A stretch of 10,064 nt of DNA. It comes from Crocinitomix sp. Its GTDB lineage: Bacteria > Bacteroidota > Bacteroidia > Flavobacteriales_D > Crocinitomicaceae. A program made the position numbers and the translations under genes. The stretch lies in assembly GCA_020849935.1 (NCBI GenBank), contig JADZFJ010000452.1:1-10064 (forward strand). Direction: 5' to 3'. This document shows positions 5,734 through 10,064 of the stretch, one piece after another. The stretch's first letter is position 1, and every line of letters begins with the position of its first letter. Under the pieces are notes generated by a model. The model had not been told where the DNA came from. It saw nothing but the letters and a program-made list of their open reading frames with translations, and made no database searches.

Positions 5734-6240
5734 ATGAAACTATCCGATGCAAAAATGGAATTTGCTCAAACATGGGGCACAATTGGCAGTGCTTGGGGCA
5801 TTCCACGTTCAATGGCGCAAATTCACGCCTTACTTTTAGCCAATAAAGAAGCCTTGTCCACCGAGGATGTAATGGAAACCTTGCAACTTTCTAGGGGAAA
5901 TGTCAACAGCAATATCCGCGAACTTATCAATTGGAAATTGGTAAATAAAGTACATAAAATTGGTGAACGCCGCGAATTTTTTACCGCACAAACTGATATT
6001 ATGGGCATGGCACAAAACATCGTTCAAGAACGTAAAAAACGTGAACTCGAACCGGTTTTGGCATTGTTGGAAGAACTAAAAAAAGCCAATTTAAAAGGTG
6101 AAAAAGACGAAGTGGAACACTTTAAAAAATTAGTGAAAGACTTGGATGAATTTATCCTCCAGCTCGACCAACTTTCAGAAATTTGGCTGCGCTTAAAAGA
6201 TAATTTTTTCTTTAAAAAATTAATTAAATCAATGAGTTAA
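5734..6240 (+). CDS. GbsR/MarR-family transcriptional regulator, 168 aa
   Basis: A homodimeric winged-helix regulator of the GbsR branch. Residues 9-26 (EFAQTWGTIGSAWGIPRS) are the N-terminal dimer segment with the typical GxxWGxPR motif. The wHTH covers about 27-85: LSTEDVMETLQLSRGNVNSNIRELINWKLV, with recognition helix SRGNVNSNIREL, and the wing HKIGERREFFTA. Residues 92-150 are a long helical coiled-coil region. The start is the ATG at 5734; an in-frame TTG at 5719 precedes the -7 box, and ATG 5755 is an alternative if the mRNA starts just downstream. In better-known members GbsR represses choline/betaine genes, but no such genes are here. The following membrane and redox genes are the likely regulon. 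Confidence 0.88.
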   Translation: MKLSDAKMEFAQTWGTIGSAWGIPRSMAQIHALLLANKEALSTEDVMETLQLSRGNVNSNIRELINWKLVNKVHKIGERREFFTAQTDIMGMAQNIVQERKKRELEPVLALLEELKKANLKGEKDEVEHFKKLVKDLDEFILQLDQLSEIWLRLKDNFFFKKLIKSMS

Positions 6241-6263
6241 CCAAATTCACTAAATCAGTTGAT

Positions 6264-6650
6264 ATGACAACGAAACAGAAAATTATTGCCAGTATTTGGG
6301 TGCCTGTAGTGAGTTTGCTTATTATCTCATATTTAATTTCCATTATATTCACAGGAGATTTTCTGGAATCAATTATAAATGTTTTCAATTTTTTTTCATT
6401 CGGGGCAATTTTTTGGATACCAACCCTTATTATTTGTCTATTCCTCGAAAACGCACAAATCAAAAATGAAATAAACAATGTTGCAATTCTAAAAATATTC
6501 AAGATTGAAGCTCTAATTTGTTCAATACCGATTTGGATTCTAATGCTCACAGCAACCCCTTTGATAGGGATTCTTGTAATTTTCAACTTGATCATAATAC
6601 TTTGCATCACCGCACGTTGGGGCTACCTTAAATGGCGGAAAATTTGTTAA
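6264..6650 (+). CDS. Four-helix membrane protein, first of a tandem pair, 128 aa
   Basis: I do not recognise the family. Helices are predicted at about residues 8-30, 38-60, 76-98 and 100-117, leaving a basic end ARWGYLKWRKIC, which should face the cytoplasm. The N-terminal MTTKQKIIASIWVPVVS and this C-terminal end are almost the same in the next gene, while the middle differs. It starts 23 bases after the GbsR-type gene and is probably in its operon. A conserved IPTLIICLFLE block with a buried Pro and a charged residue at its end is also shared with the paralogue. No catalytic motif is visible. Confidence 0.8.
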   Translation: MTTKQKIIASIWVPVVSLLIISYLISIIFTGDFLESIINVFNFFSFGAIFWIPTLIICLFLENAQIKNEINNVAILKIFKIEALICSIPIWILMLTATPLIGILVIFNLIIILCITARWGYLKWRKIC

Positions 6651-6697
6651 ACCCACAATGTCTTATCCAACGAAACTAATTAAATAGATGATTTTAT

Positions 6698-7096
6698 ATG
6701 ACAACGAAACAAAAAATTATGGCAAGTATTTGGGTACCTCTTGTGAGTATCTATTATCTCATGGTCACCATTGGTCCGCTCTTTATGAATATCCCACCTT
6801 TGGGACACATGAATGAATTAAGAAGTCTTAATCATATATTTATCGTTGGTGCAGTACTTTGGATTCCAACGCTGGTGATTTGTCTTGTCTTTGAAAATTA
6901 CCAACTAAAAAATGACATGGAAAAACCACCCATTTCAAAAATCCTACTAATCGAAGCCGCTATTTGTACGGTCACGATTTGGTCACCTATTATTTACTTG
7001 ATTCCTTTCAAAGAAGTTGTTATATGTTCAGAAATAGCTATTCTCCTTTCAATTACCGCACGTTGGGGTTTCCTGAAGTGGCGAAAAATTTGTTAG
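6698..7096 (+). CDS. Four-helix membrane protein, second of a tandem pair, 132 aa
   Basis: Paralogue of the gene just upstream, 47 bases after it. It begins MTTKQKIMASIWVPLVS and ends ITARWGFLKWRKIC; the block LWIPTLVICLVFENYQLKND aligns with FWIPTLIICLFLENAQIKNE in the first copy. Helices lie at about 8-31, 47-66, 82-102 and 107-121. The loop after helix 1 differs and is longer here (MNIPPLGHMNELRSLNH). The DNA is also nearly identical over the first 50 and last 40 bases, so the pair arose by duplication and both have kept their ends. Function unknown. Confidence 0.8.
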   Translation: MTTKQKIMASIWVPLVSIYYLMVTIGPLFMNIPPLGHMNELRSLNHIFIVGAVLWIPTLVICLVFENYQLKNDMEKPPISKILLIEAAICTVTIWSPIIYLIPFKEVVICSEIAILLSITARWGFLKWRKIC

Positions 7097-7237
7097 TACC
7101 TTGCTGCCAGGTGCTGGGTAGTTAACCTCAGCACTCTCTCTCTTCTGTTGCTGCCTCCATTCTCAAATGGAATTTTTACCACTAATTCATCGACAGTTTC
7201 TGGCGAATGGCTCAAAAACTGCCTAAAATTTTAAATC
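7097..7237 (+). terminator. Hairpin-bearing gap, possible weak terminator or attenuator
   Basis: This 141-base gap in the GbsR gene series has two hairpins. The first, GTGCTGGG (7111-7118) with CC-T-CAGCAC (7126-7134), has one bulged base. The second, TCCATT/AATGGA around CTCA (7156-7171), is followed by ATTTTT (to 7177) and looks like a weak rho-independent terminator. No convincing promoter box for the next gene is visible. Confidence 0.4.
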
Positions 7238-8071
7238 ATGCTTACCAATAACAAACTCTTAATCGACCAAAATTGCCCCATGTGCGGTATTTATGCTAAT
7301 TTTTTTGTGAAATCGGGTTGTGTCGATTCAAGTACCATTGTTTTTTACCAAACCGTGCCTGACGAGGTCTTTAACCAAATCGACAAAAAAAGAGCCACTT
7401 CCGAAGTCGCCCTTTATAATGAAAAAACGGGCGAAACTATTTACGGAATTAATTCTTTTATCACCATCCTCGGGCACCGCTATCCGTGGATCAAGCGATT
7501 ATTTAGCTGGAAAATTCCACTGTTTTTAATCACAAAATTATACCGCTTTATCTCGTTTAATCGGTGGGTTATTTCAGGAAAAGTTCAAAGCACTACACAA
7601 CGTTCGTGCGAACCGCCCGTGCATTTAGTTTACCGTTGGACCTACCTGATTTTGGCAACCTTAGTGGCAGGATTCACCATGCATCAATTTTCTACCATCC
7701 TCTACGCCTCCTTTGGAGAATCGCCTTTATTTTGGCAAGAATATGCGGTATGTTTTGGGCAATTAATCTGGCAATTTTTAGCCTTGTCCCTCATTTCTAC
7801 CAAAAAAAGACTGAATTATTTGGGTAATATGAGCACCGTGTCAATCATTGGCTCATTACTGCTTATTCCGCTGATTGTTCTCGCCAAATTTATTGAGTTA
7901 AACACCTTGTTTATTCTAATTTATTTTGGATTCGTAGTAGGATGGATGTTCTTACTCCATCTAAAACGCTGCGCTTCGCTAAAACTACCCTTCATCACAT
8001 CCATCTCTTGGATTCTTTATAGAACCATCGTATTAATCATTTTACTCATCAACCTAAAATCTATTTTATGA
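7238..8071 (+). CDS. DCC/DUF393 thiol-redox membrane protein, 277 aa
   Basis: A two-part protein. Residues 5-115 form a DUF393 (DCC family) thioredoxin-like domain; the usual YDGxCPxC active-site motif is LLIDQNCPMCG here, with Cys13 and Cys16. GQ-like later conserved parts are TSEVALYNEKTGETIYGINSFITIL and HRYPWIKRLF. Residues 131-273 carry about five helices (133-157, 169-187, 198-216, 222-241, 253-273), so the redox domain is tethered at the inner membrane. Family members are thought to act in thiol-disulfide exchange; the partner is unknown. It overlaps the next gene by four bases (ATGA), so the two are translated together. Cysteines at 124 and 245 in the membrane part are extra candidates for thiol chemistry. 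Confidence 0.8.
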   Translation: MLTNNKLLIDQNCPMCGIYANFFVKSGCVDSSTIVFYQTVPDEVFNQIDKKRATSEVALYNEKTGETIYGINSFITILGHRYPWIKRLFSWKIPLFLITKLYRFISFNRWVISGKVQSTTQRSCEPPVHLVYRWTYLILATLVAGFTMHQFSTILYASFGESPLFWQEYAVCFGQLIWQFLALSLISTKKRLNYLGNMSTVSIIGSLLLIPLIVLAKFIELNTLFILIYFGFVVGWMFLLHLKRCASLKLPFITSISWILYRTIVLIILLINLKSIL

Positions 8072-8964
8072 AAATTTTATTGGCCGGTGGCTCCGGATTT
8101 TTAGGACAATTATTGTCCACCTATTTCCTTGAACAAGGCGATGAACTAAAAATTTTATCCAGAACTCCAAAACGCCCCAATGAAATTTTTTGGGATGCCC
8201 GCCAACTTGGTGATTGGATTTCAGAAATTGAGTGGGCCGACGCTGTGATTAACCTCACCGGTAAAAGTGTCGATTGTCGGTACACTGAAAAAAATAGACA
8301 ACTCATTTTAAATTCACGCATTGAAAGCACCGCCATTTTAGCAAAGGCCATTGCAAAGGCAGACAATCCTCCTGAAATTTGGATTAATTCATCTAGCGCC
8401 ACCATTTATGTTCATTCCGAATCGCAACAAATGACCGAAGATGAAGGAATTATTGGCGACGATTTTTCCATGAACATCTGCAAAAAATGGGAAGAAGAAT
8501 TTTTTAAAATCGACTTAAACACCACCCGTCGAGTGGCACTACGCACCTCGATTGTTTTAGGAAAAAAAGGCGGAGCTTATCCAAAATTAAAAACCCTTAC
8601 CCGTTTATTTTTAGGCGGTAAACAAGGAAATGGTCGCCAATTTATTAGTTGGATTCACGCGCATGATTTTTGCAGATCCATTCATTTTATTCTAAATCAC
8701 CCTGAAATTGTTGGCCCCATAAATTTGGTGGCGCCCAACCCTGAAACCAACAAAAATTTTATGTCCGAATTGCGCAAATCCCTTAAGCGACCCTTTGGAA
8801 TTGGGCAACCTATTTGGCTCTTAGAAGTTGGTGCTGTAATCGTTAAAACCGAAACCGAATTATTGCTTAAAAGTCGCAACGTAGCCCCCGAACGGCTCTT
8901 AGAAAAAGGATTTGAATTTTTATATCCTACCTTATCTGGCGCGCTGAATCAATTATCTAAGTAG
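8068..8964 (+). CDS. TIGR01777-family NAD(P)-binding epimerase-like oxidoreductase, 298 aa
   Basis: An extended-SDR protein of the YfcH/SulA-like TIGR01777 family. Residues 1-30 form the Rossmann fold with the GGSGFLG motif (7-13). The family block NLTGKSVDCRYTEKNRQLIL follows at 62-81, then NSRIEST (82-88), WINSSSATIY (105-114), RTSIVLGKKGGAYPKL (159-174) and the signature GNGRQFISWIHAHDFCR (187-203). Residues about 240-290 are the DUF1731-like C-terminal domain. The usual catalytic Tyr-x-x-x-Lys of classical SDRs is not obvious; NICKKWEEE at 136-144 stands in the position where the family often has a Trp-Glu pair. Length about 300 aa is normal. Substrate unknown. Translation is coupled to the DCC protein, which suggests a linked membrane redox step; this is inference. 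Confidence 0.88.
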   Translation: MKILLAGGSGFLGQLLSTYFLEQGDELKILSRTPKRPNEIFWDARQLGDWISEIEWADAVINLTGKSVDCRYTEKNRQLILNSRIESTAILAKAIAKADNPPEIWINSSSATIYVHSESQQMTEDEGIIGDDFSMNICKKWEEEFFKIDLNTTRRVALRTSIVLGKKGGAYPKLKTLTRLFLGGKQGNGRQFISWIHAHDFCRSIHFILNHPEIVGPINLVAPNPETNKNFMSELRKSLKRPFGIGQPIWLLEVGAVIVKTETELLLKSRNVAPERLLEKGFEFLYPTLSGALNQLSK

Positions 8965-8969
8965 AAATT

Positions 8970-9008
8970 AAAAACCGAGATGGCTGTGCTAAACCATCTC
9001 GGCTTTCT
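8970..9008 (+). terminator. Terminator after the epimerase-like gene
   Basis: Nine-base perfect stem CCGAGATGG (8975-8983) with CCATCTCGG (8994-9002), ten-base loop, then CTTTCTGTT. The T tract is interrupted but the stem is strong and begins 10 bases after the stop codon. Confidence 0.65.
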
Positions 9009-9534
9009 GTTAATTGAATTACGCATTTTAGAATTTACCAAACCTACAATTATAACCCAAAATTGCACGAAAGTCCAAAACAACGGTAAAACTCTGGGGT
9101 AAAATTACCGCATCCAATTGGTTAAAAAAACAGTAGTTAAACGGAGGAAAGTACTTTTTTTCTCCGCTTTTCCACCTAGGTTTGGGGGTTTGGGTAGTTT
9201 TTTGAGTGTAAACGTAAATGCTCGATTCAATACGATACTAATTTGTTTGGCTTGCCAAACAACCCTAAATGTAAGTTCATTTACCAAAATTTGTCTTCAT
9301 TTTTAAAACGTTCTTATTCTTAATAATCTACCTTAATATTTAAAAACCCAAAGATCAATTAAAGCTTATTTCATATTAATTTCAAGTTTTTTTGCTTATC
9401 TAAAATAAATTTCACAGTTTAGAGTTATACTAAAACCAAACTACCCATTCCCTACTCGTAGTTTACATGTAATGCAACTAAAATTGTTTCAAACAAAATT
9501 GAAGCTAAAAATTTTGATTTTGTTAAGCAAAAAA
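9009..9534. other. Gene-free AT-rich stretch
   Basis: About 520 bases with no frame of coding character on either strand; open frames of about 60 codons at 9105-9306 overlap each other and look random. Besides the palindrome at 9243, a hairpin of CGGAGGAAAG and CTTTTTTTCTCCG-type arms lies at 9142-9166, with two G-U pairs. The rest shows nothing I can name. Confidence 0.5.
9243..9262. repeat. 20-bp perfect palindrome with TT loop
   Basis: Arms TTGTTTGGC and GCCAAACAA flank a two-base TT loop, the same geometry as the hairpin core at 5154-5173. It could be a REP-like element, a protein site or a remnant of a mobile element. Confidence 0.5.
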
Positions 9535-9678
9535 TTAAAAAAATAAGAGAGACACTGCAATGTCCCTCTCATAGCCACAACCAATCATTTTTGCAGATTT
9601 GTTGGCTTGTGCACCATTACATCCGTAGGATGCTGAAAATGCGTTTGTAAAGGTAGGAAAATTAAGAGTAGGCGGAAA
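9535..9678 (-). pseudogene. Possible 3' remnant of a minus-strand small peptide gene
   Basis: On the minus strand a frame stays open from 9678 to the TAA at 9537-9535 but lacks an upstream ATG, GTG or TTG. It reads ...NAFSASYGCNGAQANK, then SAKMIGCGYERDIAV..., with two cysteines in small-residue-rich surroundings. It ends exactly in a minus-strand terminator, as a real gene end would. With 47 codons it may be chance; I list it because its 5' part would have been replaced by the divergent peptide gene at 9694. Confidence 0.2.
9537..9570 (-). terminator. Minus-strand terminator without a gene in front
   Basis: Read on the minus strand: GAGAG-GG-ACA, loop TTGCAG, TGTCTCTC, followed by TTATTTTTTT. 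The stem is eight pairs with a two-base bulge. It points away from the peptide gene at 9694 and must serve a minus-strand transcript beginning between 9570 and about 9700, or be a leftover. Confidence 0.5.
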
Positions 9679-9693
9679 TTAATTTATATTGAA

Positions 9694-9879
9694 ATGAAAT
9701 CAATTGAAAAATTTAGTACGAGAAGAATAACGTTTTCTGAATCTTCTATTGTAAAAGGAGGAGATAGAATCAAAGGTGATACTCCAGGGACAGGACAGGA
9801 TGTAACTGTGACAAGAGATGGTCAAGTTGTAAAATTCATAACTGGCGCAGGAATGTTTGATGGTGTTGATAGAGACTAA
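9694..9879 (+). CDS. GG-leader peptide, RiPP-precursor-like, 61 aa
   Basis: A small peptide with two parts. Residues 1-23 (MKSIEKFSTRRITFSESSIV then KGG) look like the double-glycine leaders of Bacteroidota RiPP precursors: a basic MKSIxKF start, an amphipathic middle and a final GG after which a C39-type peptidase/transporter would cut. Residues 24-61 would be the core: DRIKGDTPGTGQDVTVTRDG and QVVKFITGAGMFDGVDRD. The core has five Thr, seven Asp and three Lys/no Cys, so thioether or disulfide chemistry is excluded; Thr/Asp/Lys side-chain links of the graspetide kind would be possible in principle. No modifying enzyme is in the window. A -7-like TGCGTTTG at 9640 is a weak promoter. It may also be a simple exported or self-assembling peptide. 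Confidence 0.6.
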   Translation: MKSIEKFSTRRITFSESSIVKGGDRIKGDTPGTGQDVTVTRDGQVVKFITGAGMFDGVDRD

Positions 9880-9890
9880 CCTCTAAAGTT

Positions 9891-9920
9891 GGCGCACAGT
9901 GTTTACCCTGTGCGCCTTTT
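9891..9920 (+). terminator. Strong hairpin between the GG-leader peptide and the secreted protein gene
   Basis: Nine-base perfect GC-rich stem GGCGCACAG (9891-9899) with CTGTGCGCC (9908-9916) and four T, flanked by AAGTT and AACTT, which can extend the stem. The short T tract suggests partial termination, which would make more peptide mRNA than downstream mRNA. Confidence 0.7.
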
Positions 9921-9934
9921 AACTTATTAATTTG

Positions 9935-10064
9935 ATGAAAACTGTATTCTTATTTTTTTTAATTTTATTTTCGCTTTATTCTTCATCACAAGATAGAGCG
10001 CAAGCATACTTCTCACTTATTCATAAAGCCGAAAAAAAAATAATTGATCGAGATTTAGACTCCG
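9935..10064 (+). CDS. Secreted protein, N-terminal part only (cut by window edge)
   Basis: The first 43 codons are present. A Sec signal peptide covers about residues 1-18 (MKTVFLFFLILFSLYSSS) before Q19. The mature start, QDRAQAYFSLIHKAEKKIID, then RDLDS, resembles the first helix of a TPR-like repeat (AxxYFxLIxKAEKxIxDxxL), a style I associate with Bacteroidota periplasmic proteins. Family cannot be fixed from this fragment. It follows the GG-leader peptide by 55 bases with a hairpin between, so it is likely part of the same cassette. Confidence 0.7.
   Translation, partial: MKTVFLFFLILFSLYSSSQDRAQAYFSLIHKAEKKIIDRDLDS

Noticed and set aside
6224-6610. 128-codon minus-strand frame opposite the first four-helix protein
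   Set aside because: It is a mirror of the hydrophobic plus-strand gene; the plus frame has a tandem paralogue with kept ends, the minus frame does not.
9105-9306. Two overlapping frames of about 60 codons on opposite strands
   Set aside because: They overlap each other, span hairpins, and show no recognisable domain or start context.

Overview
The window looks like a chromosomal stretch of a low-GC Bacteroidota bacterium, most likely of the order Flavobacteriales. Three things point there. A secreted protein ends in a type IX secretion (T9SS) type A sorting domain. At least four genes have the Bacteroidota -7 promoter box TAnnTTTG (TATATTTG or TACATTTG) upstream. Start codons lack clear Shine-Dalgarno sequences. 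There are no RNA genes, CRISPR arrays, transposases or complete insertion sequences. The assignment to order is an inference from protein style only.

Left part (1-1870): a minus-strand ParD/ParE toxin-antitoxin pair runs off the left edge, with a perfect palindrome over its promoter. Pointing the other way are a WYL-domain regulator and a DUF6157 protein.

Middle-left (1953-4730): a small T9SS-exported protein with its own terminator is followed by a two-gene unit. This unit encodes a TIM-barrel, glycoside-hydrolase-like lipoprotein and a small outer-membrane beta-barrel-like protein whose coding regions overlap by 4 bases. It converges on a minus-strand DoxX-type membrane protein at a shared bidirectional terminator.

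Centre (4776-5300): a gene-free island holds a degenerate pyrimidine-rich tandem repeat and a REP-like block with two related hairpins. Next comes an orphan antitoxin-like gene with no toxin beside it.

Middle-right (5683-8964): a GbsR/MarR-type regulator is preceded by a 30-bp perfect palindrome abutting its promoter. It heads a same-strand series of two tandemly duplicated four-helix membrane proteins, a DCC/DUF393 thiol-redox membrane protein and a TIGR01777-type NAD(P)-dependent epimerase-like oxidoreductase. The last two overlap by 4 bases and are surely co-translated. A hairpin-containing gap at 7097-7237 may split the series into two transcripts.

Right part (8965-10064): about 700 bases are mostly empty except for hairpins and a minus-strand terminator. 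They lead to a 61-residue peptide with a GG-ending leader, which resembles a RiPP precursor, then a strong hairpin and the start of a secreted protein cut by the window edge. This peptide-hairpin-secreted-protein cassette is the best candidate for a poorly described system here, but its modifying enzymes, if any, lie outside the window.
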